Part shown: piece by piece, positions 33,285-41,468 of the stretch
How positions within the stretch are numbered: position 1 is the stretch's first letter
Layout of the letters: each line of letters starts with the position of its first letter
Assembly (NCBI RefSeq): GCF_000331305.1
Contig: NZ_KB217478.1
Coordinates: 7,156,317 to 7,220,316 of the forward strand
Direction: 5' to 3'
Origin: Calothrix sp. PCC 7103
GTDB lineage: Bacteria > Cyanobacteriota > Cyanobacteriia > Cyanobacteriales > Nostocaceae
Length of the DNA stretch: 64,000 bases
The notes under the pieces: model-generated
Database searches by the model: none
Seen by the model: only the letters and a program-made list of their open reading frames with translations
What the model was told of the DNA's origin: nothing
Translations under genes and position numbers: made by a program

Positions 33285-34124
33285 GTAAAATAGTAGAACT
33301 TTTTGGTCATTATAAAACTGCATCTGTTGATTGGCAAGAGGTCGTTACTCAACAGCAGTGCCCATTTTTATCGAAAGAGATGTATCAAAGTACGTAAAAG
33401 TCAACCCGAAATTTCTATAGGAACATGTACCGTTCAATATGGCAAAAATGACCAACAAGTTATTATTTGTCCCCACAGGTTTCGCGAACGTAAACAAGTC
33501 TTTACAGACTGCATCCATTTATTAACCCAACATGAACCAGGAAACGAACTACATTTAATCTCAGAAGTTGCAATTCCTGGAGGAAGTGTAGACTATTTTC
33601 TCGTTTCATCTTTAAAACGTCGCGTGCGAGATTTTGTAGGAATTGAATTACAAACATTAGATACAACAAGAACAGTATGGCCACAAAGGCAACAATTTTT
33701 ACGTGAGCAGAATGTTGAAGTCGCTTCGGAAGTCCAGGTGTCAAAATCTTTTGGTATGAATTGGAAAATGACTGCGAAAACTATTCTTGTGCAGCTACAT
33801 CATAAAATTCAGACATTTGAACATTTAAATAAGCATTTTGTGTTAGTGATACAAAACGTGTTTGCAGATTACATGAAACGCGAGTTCAATTTTTCCCACA
33901 TTGATAAAGTTAGATTAGGTGACCCCATGCATTTTCATACATATGAACTAGCTTTTAGCGATGGAGAGTTAAGAATAGAGCTAGCTGAACGCTTTAGTAC
34001 AGATACTGATGGTCTTGCAAGGTGTTTAGGACTTCAAGCAGAAGCAAGAGTTGAACTAGAAGTAATTATTAAACAACTTGAAACAAAAATGTCCGACCGG
34101 ACATTACTAGGAATTGTTGAATAA
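33281..34124 (+). pseudogene. NotI-family restriction endonuclease gene with a +1 frameshift
   Basis: The ATG at 33281-33283 overlaps the methylase stop and starts MSKIVELFGHYKTAS, continuing to QQCPFLSK, then stops at 33395-33397. The homologous frame resumes one base over: dropping the G at 33377 joins SK to RCIKVRKSQPEISIGTCTVQYG. Downstream, SVDYFLVSSLKRR and GIELQT form the PD-(D/E)XK site, and the Cys residues (in QQCPF, KRCIK, GTCTV and ICPHRF) fit the metal-binding site of NotI-type enzymes. The second frame alone has a start codon (33303) but encodes a meaningless N-terminus. Either the gene is dead, the base is a sequencing error, or a frameshift is used. Confidence 0.7.
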
Positions 34125-34178
34125 CAGTTATAAGTTAAAATTTCAGGTATCGAGGCGCCAGCTTACTTGTTATAAAGT

Positions 34179-34205
34179 AGAATGTGAACCAATGGTTCAC
34201 ATTCT
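34179..34205. repeat. 27-bp palindrome around AATGTGAACCA
   Basis: Perfect 13-base arms around a central A, just after the endonuclease gene. Nearly the same palindrome (central T) is at 36189-36215. Both sit after the last gene of a plus-strand unit, so they may be terminators or binding sites; the pair is a distinct repeat family. Confidence 0.7.
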
Positions 34206-34303
34206 AGATATTAAATTTTTAAACAGTACATGTATATTAATTATTAAGTTAAATTAAATATTACAATATCTTTACAATCAACTCGAATTATTACAAACAA
34301 GCT

Positions 34304-34807
34304 ATGCAAGGCGCCATTTTAGAAAAACAGTCACGTCTTAACTGGGTAAGTTTCATTGGAGACTTTTTGCTTTCAGGGATGGTAGTTGGTCCTTTGGTTG
34401 CTCCTTTCCTTGCTGCGTCTGGTTTACCAATGTTGCCGATAATTGCCGATATTATTTATTTTATGGGACATTATGTGTGTCCACAGCCTGATATGGGGGT
34501 CATGATGGCACCACCATTTATCATGGCTGTGTGTATGCGGTGTTATGGTACTGTTACAGGTTTATTCATTTCGCGCGTTTTATTTGCGCTTACAGATGGT
34601 AAAGGTTTTTACTGGTTGAGTCAGTACGGTTGGTTAGGCGCCACTATTGCTGCTATTTTAATGATGGCTTATCCTTTTGAGTTAGCTGTGCAGGTGTTAG
34701 GATGGTGGGACTTTAATAATTTTATTGTCACACCGTTTGGTTTCATTACTGGGTTAGCATGGGGTTTATTCACTATGCCTATACTCCACCAGAAACAAGT
34801 TTTGTAA
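34304..34807 (+). CDS. DUF2085 family membrane protein
   Basis: A 167-aa integral membrane protein with about four hydrophobic segments (residues 20-50, 60-85, 100-125, 135-160). The signature Cys-containing stretch FMGHYVCPQPDMGV and VCMRCYGTVTGLF, with a CPQP and a CMRCYG motif, is typical of DUF2085. The two Cys motifs may bind metal; the function is unknown. A broken copy lies upstream at 31958-32060, on the other side of the restriction-modification genes. Its 3' end overlaps the convergent MAPEG gene by 29 bp. Confidence 0.8.
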   Translation: MQGAILEKQSRLNWVSFIGDFLLSGMVVGPLVAPFLAASGLPMLPIIADIIYFMGHYVCPQPDMGVMMAPPFIMAVCMRCYGTVTGLFISRVLFALTDGKGFYWLSQYGWLGATIAAILMMAYPFELAVQVLGWWDFNNFIVTPFGFITGLAWGLFTMPILHQKQVL

Positions 34808-35177
34808 CTATACCAATAATGGCGCCAATAAGTAAAAACATACCTGAAAGAGAGCTTATACCAAAACCAAGCGTCCGTTTTTCTGCTGCTTGGTAATATC
34901 CCCAAGCGTAAACTATACGACCAACCACCCAAACGGCGCCGATAATAGCTCCCCATAAAGGATTAACATAAAAAGAAAACAACCATAAACTGGGTAAAAA
35001 GAAAATTAATTGCTCTAGAGTATTTTGCTGTACACGCAATACTCGCTCAAAATTTGCGTCTCCACTCATTTGCGGTACTGGTACTTTATATTTAGCTCTA
35101 GCTCTACCTACATTTATCGTTAATATCAAATAAACCAGAAGCGTAAGAGATGTAACAAGGCTTGTCCAAGCAAACAT
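34779..35177 (-). CDS. MAPEG family membrane protein
   Basis: A 132-aa protein with four membrane helices and the MAPEG signature in RVQQNTLEQLIFFLPSLWLF and GRIVYAWGYYQAAEKRTLGFGIS. MAPEG proteins include glutathione transferases and peroxidases of membrane lipids; cyanobacterial members have glutathione transferase or peroxidase activity in some cases. The gene converges with DUF2085 and overlaps its 3' end. A GTTGGGT-type palindrome at 35250 lies behind its start. Confidence 0.85.
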   Translation of the reverse strand: MFAWTSLVTSLTLLVYLILTINVGRARAKYKVPVPQMSGDANFERVLRVQQNTLEQLIFFLPSLWLFSFYVNPLWGAIIGAVWVVGRIVYAWGYYQAAEKRTLGFGISSLSGMFLLIGAIIGIVTKLVSGGV

Positions 35178-35249
35178 ATTTAACGTTATTATGTAACTTT
35201 ACTTCTAACTATACTCAATATTAACCTTAAAAATAATCTAGCAACAGTT

Positions 35250-35279
35250 GTAGGTTGGGTGTCCGATTGGAACCCAACT
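35250..35279. repeat. GTAGGTTGGGT...ACCCAAC palindromic repeat
   Basis: TTGGGT (35255-35260) and ACCCAA (35272-35277) are inverted arms with a short loop, in the divergent spacer between the MAPEG gene and hicB. Same family as 6983-7029 and 36153-36180. Confidence 0.6.
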
Positions 35280-35381
35280 ATAATCAACTTGTTTTAGTCT
35301 TCAACCTCAAAAATCATAAATAAAGTATTTTTAAGTTAAAATAGAAGTCACACTGTCTCAATTGAAACTAGTGATACCAAA

Positions 35382-35585
35382 ATGAAACTTAAAGTCATAG
35401 TTCACGAAGCTGAAGAAGGTGGATACTGGGCAGAAGTTCCAGCTATCCCTGGTTGTGCAACTCAAGGAGATACTTTTGAAGAGTTACTTGAGAATCTGTA
35501 TGAGGCTATTGAGGGATGTTTATCGGTTAATATTGACTCAGAACAAATAACAAATAAATCTAGAGTTATGGAAATTGCTGTATGA
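35382..35585 (+). CDS. hicB: HicB-family antitoxin
   Basis: A 67-aa partial-RNase-H-fold protein with the HicB signature EEGGYWAEVPAIPGCATQGDTFEELLENLYEAIEGCL. It lacks the C-terminal DNA-binding domain of larger HicB proteins, as is common in cyanobacteria, so autorepression would need another means. Its TGA overlaps the ATG of hicA (ATGA). HicB binds and blocks the RNase HicA. Confidence 0.88.
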   Translation: MKLKVIVHEAEEGGYWAEVPAIPGCATQGDTFEELLENLYEAIEGCLSVNIDSEQITNKSRVMEIAV

Positions 35586-35857
35586 ACTCCATGTCGGGTA
35601 AGGAGTTAGCAAAACTTTTAGAACGTAACGGTTGGACTTTATTACGAATCCAGTGTAGTCACCATATATACGGGAAATCTGGTAATCCATCTCGAATTTC
35701 TGTGCCAATTCACAAAAATAAAGATATAAAAGTAGGGTTACTCAGAAATTTATTGAAAACAGCTGGTTTGTTAGAAAGTGCTTCTTTTGAAGATGTTAAG
35801 GAAATAACTGAAGAAGCTACTGAAGAACAGCGTAATGGCGATGATGTAGATTTATAA
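35582..35857 (+). CDS. hicA: HicA-family mRNA interferase toxin
   Basis: HicA toxins are small double-stranded-RNA-binding-like RNases that cleave mRNA and tmRNA. The signature GKELAKLLERNGWTLLRIQCSHHIYGKSG contains the catalytic His region (SHH), followed by IHKNKDIKVGLLRNLLKTAGL. The toxin core is about 65 residues; here an acidic tail of about 25 residues (FEDVKEITEEATEEQRNGDDVDL) extends it. Translation is coupled to hicB through ATGA. Confidence 0.88.
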   Translation: MNSMSGKELAKLLERNGWTLLRIQCSHHIYGKSGNPSRISVPIHKNKDIKVGLLRNLLKTAGLLESASFEDVKEITEEATEEQRNGDDVDL

Positions 35858-35950
35858 TTCCATATTTGTTACAACACACGAAAAATAAGTCACGCGGCGC
35901 CATAAAAACAACAATAAGGTATTTTTAATAACATTAATAATCAAATCTAC

Positions 35951-36053
35951 GTGTTTATATTGAATAATATGCGAAATTTTATTTTGAGACCAAGTAATTT
36001 ATTTAACTAACATTCACTTAGATTTGCTTTGCTGCCGTAACTAAAATCTATAG
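35951..36053. repeat. Right copy of the diverged ~100-bp repeat
   Basis: Direct diverged match to 31654-31754; see that entry. It closes the stretch that holds the restriction-modification and toxin-antitoxin genes. Confidence 0.45.
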
Positions 36054-36188
36054 CAAACCTAAATCGCTTGTAAAATATTTCTCTTCTTTCTTTCCTTCCT
36101 TTGCGTCCTTTGTGGTTCGTTACATAAGCATCATTTTGTATTGCTATTTTGTGTTGAGTTCCGTTCCACCACCCAACCTACAATATTT

Positions 36189-36215
36189 AAAATGTGAACC
36201 ATTGGTTCACATTTT
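36189..36215. repeat. 27-bp palindrome, second copy
   Basis: Perfect 13-base arms (AAAATGTGAACCA) around a central T, 14 bp from the end of the following minus-strand glycosyltransferase. It matches 34179-34205 and probably acts as a bidirectional terminator between hicA and the cluster. Confidence 0.7.
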
Positions 36216-36228
36216 GGGGATATGGTTT

Positions 36229-37287
36229 TTACAGGGAACTAATTTGTTCTACAAATTTATCTATATATATTTTGTGATTGTAGTGTTTTAGCACTAAGTC
36301 GTATCCTCGTTGTGCTAGGTTGTCTGCTTTTTCTGGGTTGTTTAGTAGTTTGGTTATGGATTCATGTAGTGAGTGTGCATCACCTTGAGGTACAGTTTTA
36401 ATTGCACCTGCTTTTTCTAGCTCTGTTATTATTCCTGGGGATTTTGTAATTATAACCGGGCGCCGACACGCTAGCGCTTCATACATCGTACTCAGTCCAG
36501 CTTGATAGTTATTTTCAAACAAGGGTATTATTACAATGTCGGCATCTCTATATAATTGTACTAAATCTTGCCAATCGTAATAGCGACACGACATATTTTT
36601 TGGCGCCACTTTAGGGAATGCACGTTTTGTTGCTTTGGCATTTGGTGATGCTACACAAATTTTGACTTCTATATATGATAAGTCTTGAGTCGCAGCAGCA
36701 AGGGTACAATAGTCTCGTTTTTCTAACCCCACACTCGCTATTATTGGACGTGTTTTAGTCGCAGAAACTTTACCTGGTGTGAAGAATGTAATATCTGTTG
36801 GTTGTTGTAAAAATAATTTTATTTTACTTTCTGGTAAGTTCAAATAGTCGCGCAAAAATTCTGCACTTGCTAATGTATAAGTCATGAACAAGTCTATTTT
36901 GTCCTGAACTTGGAATAGTTTCAATGCCAAGCGTCCACGTAATCGATTAATATTATGAATTAATACTGCTGTTTTTGGACGCTTTTTATTGGCGCCACAT
37001 AAACTAGCTAATGGTATACCTATGTCTTCACCTGTACAAAATACTACTGAGTTTTCTGTAAGTTGCTGTGATAGTGTACGCGCTAATGCCCAGTGTTCTT
37101 TATTACCCATCAATAATGCACGCAGTGTATCTGATGGTACAGGTGGATATTTGCCTGGTTGATGTATCTCAGCTTGTAAAATTTGACTTGCTTCCCACAT
37201 AACGTGACAAGGAGATTTACCTGCTTTTGCATTATGAGCTATAGATTCCAGGTCAAATGACCGACTTAAAACGATGTGGTACTTCAC
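36229..37287 (-). CDS. Glycosyltransferase, GT-B fold (family 4-like)
   Basis: Transfers a sugar from a nucleotide donor, probably in the exopolysaccharide pathway encoded to the right. The C-terminal half has the GT4 pattern: IASVGLEKRDY, YRDADIVIIPLFENNYQAGLSTMYEALACRRPVII, with the E-x7-E-like pair replaced by MYEALA. Length 352 aa fits a GT4 enzyme with a short N-terminal domain. There is no signal or membrane segment. It is the last minus-strand gene before the hicBA side. Donor and acceptor are unknown. Confidence 0.75.
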   Translation of the reverse strand: MKYHIVLSRSFDLESIAHNAKAGKSPCHVMWEASQILQAEIHQPGKYPPVPSDTLRALLMGNKEHWALARTLSQQLTENSVVFCTGEDIGIPLASLCGANKKRPKTAVLIHNINRLRGRLALKLFQVQDKIDLFMTYTLASAEFLRDYLNLPESKIKLFLQQPTDITFFTPGKVSATKTRPIIASVGLEKRDYCTLAAATQDLSYIEVKICVASPNAKATKRAFPKVAPKNMSCRYYDWQDLVQLYRDADIVIIPLFENNYQAGLSTMYEALACRRPVIITKSPGIITELEKAGAIKTVPQGDAHSLHESITKLLNNPEKADNLAQRGYDLVLKHYNHKIYIDKFVEQISSL

Positions 37288-37331
37288 AGTACCTCCTTTT
37301 ATAGCTATAAAGTGATATTAGCATATCGATG

Positions 37332-37362
37332 TATGTTGGGTGAAGGAATGTAACCCAACATA
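37332..37362. repeat. TATGTTGGGT...ACCCAACATA palindrome
   Basis: Perfect 10-base arms around an 11-base loop, between two minus-strand genes of the cluster. Same family as 6983-7029. It may reduce read-through from 37372 into 37287. Confidence 0.6.
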
Positions 37363-37371
37363 CAATTAATG

Positions 37372-38403
37372 TTACATGCTATACCCGAATACTTGATCAA
37401 ATTTGGTGGCGCCTTCACTGAGTATACAGGTTTTTTCAGAGTCTAAAAGATTACTGTCGATAAGGGTTTGTAATTTGCTGCGAAAATCGGAGTAATTTTG
37501 CCTTGTTTTATCTTGAATGTAGGTGACTCTTTTGGTTTCATCTGTTATACCTTTGATTAATTCATCCAGAGAAGGGACTTCATATTTCCACCCTGATTTG
37601 TCAAATGCTTCGATAAGTAACCGAATTAAAAGAATTCGGAAGCATTCGTCTTCAAATGGTGTTTTACTTTTTTGAAACCACCTATAAGTACAAATCACGT
37701 AATTAAAGTGAATAAATCCCCATTCTTGCTGGTGATACCTTATCAACTCTGGTTTAGTCTTACATTGCGGGTATAGAGTTGTATCAAATGTGTGAAGTTG
37801 ACCTAGTATTTCTCCGTCATGTCCACGATGCTCCCAAGGTCGAAAACTTCTTACCCAGTCTACGTCAAGCATCATTTCCCAGGTTGCGGTAAGATGATCT
37901 ATTCCATTCTCTTTATACCAAGCATCCCATACTGGACTCACACCAAGACACGCTAAATTTTCTGATTCACAAGTTTCGTAATGAATCTTCATGAATTCAT
38001 CTTCGGTGATAAATAAATCAGCATCATGCAAAAGTGCGTGTGTTGTTTGAGTTGCACTGACTCCACGAACAAGTTGCAACCAATGGTTGTTGTGCGGATT
38101 ATTTTGGTAACGGGAAATTATTTGCTCTAAAGGGTTGGGATTAATTAAACGAATTGGTGTATGATATTTGTGGCGCGTTTCAGAGAGCAGTTCAGAAAAA
38201 CCTGGCACAAGTTGGTCTGGTATGACAATGGTTTCAAATAAACCATCTGGTTTTTGATTAGAACAAGTTTCTAAAGCAATTTTGAGAAAAACTGGTAAAT
38301 CACCTGGAACGGGTAGTAAAACTGTATAGGCAAGAATTCGCTCGTCGATTGGTTTATTCCAATGTGAATATTGCCACTTCCAAAGAGATGCTGTCTTTAA
38401 CAT
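37372..38403 (-). CDS. Glycosyltransferase-like protein, GT-A type, unassigned
   Basis: A 343-aa soluble protein. Its first strand ILAYTVLLPVPGD and an acidic HALLHDADLFI segment (DxD-like) suggest a GT-A fold that binds a nucleotide sugar with a metal ion. The region WEHRGHDGEILGQLHTFDTTLYPQCK is unfamiliar. I cannot give a family. The longest frame begins with TTG at 38427; the ATG at 38403 is preferred. It lies between the flippase and the GT4 gene on the same strand, which supports a role in the same polysaccharide. Confidence 0.6.
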   Translation of the reverse strand: MLKTASLWKWQYSHWNKPIDERILAYTVLLPVPGDLPVFLKIALETCSNQKPDGLFETIVIPDQLVPGFSELLSETRHKYHTPIRLINPNPLEQIISRYQNNPHNNHWLQLVRGVSATQTTHALLHDADLFITEDEFMKIHYETCESENLACLGVSPVWDAWYKENGIDHLTATWEMMLDVDWVRSFRPWEHRGHDGEILGQLHTFDTTLYPQCKTKPELIRYHQQEWGFIHFNYVICTYRWFQKSKTPFEDECFRILLIRLLIEAFDKSGWKYEVPSLDELIKGITDETKRVTYIQDKTRQNYSDFRSKLQTLIDSNLLDSEKTCILSEGATKFDQVFGYSM

Positions 38404-38482
38404 GATATTAAAAGCGATAAAGAACAAATAGCGCTTTTTTTCTCAACGCTACTAAAAATAGAAACTATGTTTCTTGGGTTTG

Positions 38483-39838
38483 TTACATAAAAATTTGAAA
38501 TGGAGTTCCGAAACCGAGAGAACTACGAATCAAAACGAACAAAGCTAACATTCCTACAAACAATATTGTTGCTTGTACATCTTGAATGAAACAAAAAAGT
38601 TTTTCGCACCATAAACCATAAAGGTTTCCAATATACAATGGAAAGTCTGAAAGTGCTATCACAACAATTACTCCCAATATTCCTTGTGTAGTAAACGCTA
38701 ATGGCATACCAATACTTACCATTAAAAATCTTAGTAAATTACTCTGTGCAGAGTATAATGGTTTCCCAAGCGCTAGTAAAGCTGGACTTGTTGTGTAATA
38801 CAAGATTGAGAACCATACACCGCAGCTAAGTATTGGCATCATCCATACTGCTTCTCCATACCTTTGGTCATATAGTCGAGCAATAACAAAGTCTCCAATA
38901 TTTACTAGTATTGCTAACAATACTGCACATGCGAATACTATCAACCGACGTTGACGAACTATTTTTGTTCGTAAGGTTTCTCTTGGTAAGTCGGTTTGAT
39001 TGGATATTGTTGGGAATATGACTCGATAGCTTAGGGTTTTTATTACTTCACGCGGCATATTTGCTAGTGTCGCTGCGATAGTATACACACCTACCGTTTG
39101 AAATGATAGTAACTTACCTAATATCAATCGGTCAGATTGCTCTGCTAAGAACATAATTGCTGTGGCGATGAACATCCATCTACCAAAAGATAGAAGTTCT
39201 TTAAGTGCTGCTTTGTCCCAAGAAAATTTTGGTCTTTGTTCTGGAATTAAGAAGAAACTACCAATCGCACGAATTGTACCTCCAATCAGTCCACTAATTG
39301 CGAATGCCCACAAACTGCGTAACCACCAAGCTAAAGTTATCAATACTATCAGTGATAGTATTTGCACGATAAAGTCGAACATTATGACTTTACCAACTTC
39401 CATGCGACGGTTGAGTAGTGCAGGCGCCGGTGAGGCAAATCCAAGGATAATGGATGTTAACCCCATAATTGGGACTAACCATAACAGTCGTGGTTCATTA
39501 TAAAACTTTGCTGCGGGGTACGTAATTGCTAAACAAATCAACCATACCCAAAATCCCCGTGTTGCTTGTAGTGTCCATGCAGTGTTGAAAAATTCTCGTT
39601 CTTCACCACGTTTGTTTTGAATAATGCTTTGACCGATACCTAGGTCTGAAAATAATTCTATACCCATCAGCAGCGTATTCACTACTGCCATCAACCCAAA
39701 AAACTCTGGCACTAATAACCGAGTCAATATAATATTACTCACTAATCGCGCAAATTGACTGGCGCCGTAACCAATAATAGTCCACATTGCACCACGAATA
39801 GCAAGCTTTTTTAGATTCGGTTTTTTTAAGGTTGTCAT
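38483..39838 (-). CDS. Polysaccharide flippase (Wzx-like, MATE/MOP superfamily)
   Basis: An integral membrane protein of about 451 aa with roughly 12 hydrophobic helices and the family start NLKKLAIRGAMWTIIGYGASQFARLVSNIILTRLLVPEFFGLMAVV. Such proteins flip lipid-linked repeat units across the inner membrane. QSIIQNKRGEEREFFNTAWTLQATRG matches the loop after helix 2 in this group. The start is ATG at 39838 or GTG at 39862. It lies seven bases or so after a GT4 gene and is the presumed exporter of the cluster, with the polymerase-like gene at 45044. Confidence 0.85.
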   Translation of the reverse strand: MTTLKKPNLKKLAIRGAMWTIIGYGASQFARLVSNIILTRLLVPEFFGLMAVVNTLLMGIELFSDLGIGQSIIQNKRGEEREFFNTAWTLQATRGFWVWLICLAITYPAAKFYNEPRLLWLVPIMGLTSIILGFASPAPALLNRRMEVGKVIMFDFIVQILSLIVLITLAWWLRSLWAFAISGLIGGTIRAIGSFFLIPEQRPKFSWDKAALKELLSFGRWMFIATAIMFLAEQSDRLILGKLLSFQTVGVYTIAATLANMPREVIKTLSYRVIFPTISNQTDLPRETLRTKIVRQRRLIVFACAVLLAILVNIGDFVIARLYDQRYGEAVWMMPILSCGVWFSILYYTTSPALLALGKPLYSAQSNLLRFLMVSIGMPLAFTTQGILGVIVVIALSDFPLYIGNLYGLWCEKLFCFIQDVQATILFVGMLALFVLIRSSLGFGTPFQIFM

Positions 39839-39868
39839 GGGTTGGGGTAAAAGTATTCTCACTCATAT

Positions 39869-41122
39869 CTACTGTGTTGTCAACAATAACTTCGGTTCAG
39901 ACACCTGATTATTATTCTGGTCGTTGGACTGACTAAATAAAACTGCTAGCTTTTTCGCTTCTACCGCAACCGAATGTTGTTTGATCACCGATTGGGCGCC
40001 AGACACTGCCATTTGAGTTAAAATTGCAGGAGGCATTCGTAAACATTCACGCATAGCAGTAGTCAAAGCTTCAACTGAACCTGCTGGTACTAACCAACCA
40101 TTAATATTCGATTGAACTAATTCGGGAATACCCGCAACATAAGTACTAATTACAGGTCTAGAAAGCGCAAACGCTTCCATCAGCACCACTGGTAAACCTT
40201 CAGCAAAACTCGGCAAGACTAAAGCACGAGCATTACTTATATATTGTTGTACCTGTGAACCACTTGCCCATCCCGTAATTTTTACGAAGTTGTGCAAATT
40301 ATATTTATGGATAAGTGTTTCAAGATGACCCCGCATTTCACCATCACCTACTAACGTCAACTGCAAATCCCAACCTTCATCACAAAGTTGTTTAATTGCA
40401 TTTAATAGCAGGATTTGACCCTTCTGTTCGCATAACCTTCCTACGCAAACTAAATTACTAACATCACGAATATCTATTTGTGGTTGGTTGAAATACTCGT
40501 CATCAAGTCCACAGTGAATAATATGGATTTTTTGCCATTGCTCGTAACTACACCAACGATACAACTGACTCAAACCAAAAGAGCAAATTGCCACAACAAA
40601 CTTTGCACGATTGATTTTCTCTGTTAAAGCTATATTAACCGCACGGTCAAACTCTTCTGGTCCATGAACTGTAAAGCTGTATTCTGGACCACCCAATGCA
40701 TGACATAACATTGCTACAGTCGTAGAATTAGTTCCGAAATGGACATGGAGATGAGTTGCTTCACACTCTACAAGCCAGCGTCGCAAAGTGCAAGCCTCCG
40801 CTAGATATATAATATGGTGCAAAATTCCCGTATCGGACTTTATGCCAACCTTGAGAGCTAAAAATAAACCCCCAAGCAATGCTGCTGGTTTGAAAATCGC
40901 AAAACTAATCAATGATAATAGTAGATTCAATACTCCTACATCTAGTATTACCCGCGTTTTCTCGAATTCTAGTTTATCTTCTGGGTCAACCAATTCCGAG
41001 ACACAAGAACGAATCGAAAATCGAGCAACCGATATACCGTCAGCTTCAAGGGCCGCTATTTCACGCCTAATAAAGCTATGGCTTACTTTCGGGTATTTAT
41101 TAACTAAGTATGCTACTTTCAT
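39869..41122 (-). CDS. Glycosyltransferase family 4 protein
   Basis: A 417-aa GT-B enzyme. Typical features are an N-terminal KVAYLVNKYPKVSHSFIRREIAALE, then HLHVHFGTNSTTVAMLCHALGGPEYSFTVHGPEEFD, and the C-terminal VCVGRLCEQKGQILLLNAI and ARALVLPSFAEGLPVVLMEAFALSRPVISTYVAGIPELV, which holds the catalytic E-x7-E (E in FAEG, E in MEAF). Retaining enzymes of this group build exopolysaccharides. It is directly upstream of the flippase on the same strand. Confidence 0.85.
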   Translation of the reverse strand: MKVAYLVNKYPKVSHSFIRREIAALEADGISVARFSIRSCVSELVDPEDKLEFEKTRVILDVGVLNLLLSLISFAIFKPAALLGGLFLALKVGIKSDTGILHHIIYLAEACTLRRWLVECEATHLHVHFGTNSTTVAMLCHALGGPEYSFTVHGPEEFDRAVNIALTEKINRAKFVVAICSFGLSQLYRWCSYEQWQKIHIIHCGLDDEYFNQPQIDIRDVSNLVCVGRLCEQKGQILLLNAIKQLCDEGWDLQLTLVGDGEMRGHLETLIHKYNLHNFVKITGWASGSQVQQYISNARALVLPSFAEGLPVVLMEAFALSRPVISTYVAGIPELVQSNINGWLVPAGSVEALTTAMRECLRMPPAILTQMAVSGAQSVIKQHSVAVEAKKLAVLFSQSNDQNNNQVSEPKLLLTTQ

Positions 41123-41468
41123 TGTTGATTATAATGCACCACATTCGTTCAAAACAATTGGCTAGCTAATAAAATTAAACCAACCATCTTTAATATTGTG
41201 TGCGTTTTTATACTTGGGGAAGCTTATAACAACGCTAAGGAGCGTTTTACTGCACGGAGTTGCCACTTTATTACTTGTAAAATTAATATTTTTTTTATGC
41301 AAAATCAATTACTAATGTGAAGTTAATCTTTAAATTTATTGTTTTTTTGTGAAGTTCTTGTAAAGATAAGTTAAGTTGGGGGGATTTAATAAATTTATGC
41401 GTACAACATCTATCTGAATGCAGATATCTGAGGTAAATATATAACTCCTATTAAATCCCATCCATAGT
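41123..41468. other. AT-rich intergenic region with a small hairpin
   Basis: AACGCT-AAGG-AGCGTT (41231-41246) is a perfect 6-bp hairpin followed on the plus strand by TTT. Very AT-rich, T-rich sequence follows at 41290-41370. It probably carries the promoter of the minus-strand 41122-36229 genes. No gene is evident. Confidence 0.45.

Larger units (their letters stand above)
35858..36228. other. Intergenic region with three repeats
   Basis: Holds the right copy of the ~100-bp repeat (35951-36053), a GTTGAGTTCC...ACCCAACC palindrome (36153-36180) and a 27-bp AATGTGAACCA palindrome (36189-36215). It separates hicA from the convergent start of the polysaccharide cluster. I see no gene. Confidence 0.55.

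Noticed and set aside
33303-34124. Treating the second frame alone as the complete endonuclease
   Set aside because: Its first 25 residues are unlike the family, while the overlapping frame from 33281 supplies the expected N-terminus.
41231-41246. Small hairpin as terminator of the GT2 gene
   Set aside because: The T run lies on the plus-strand side, opposite to the transcript, so it is listed only within the intergenic entry.
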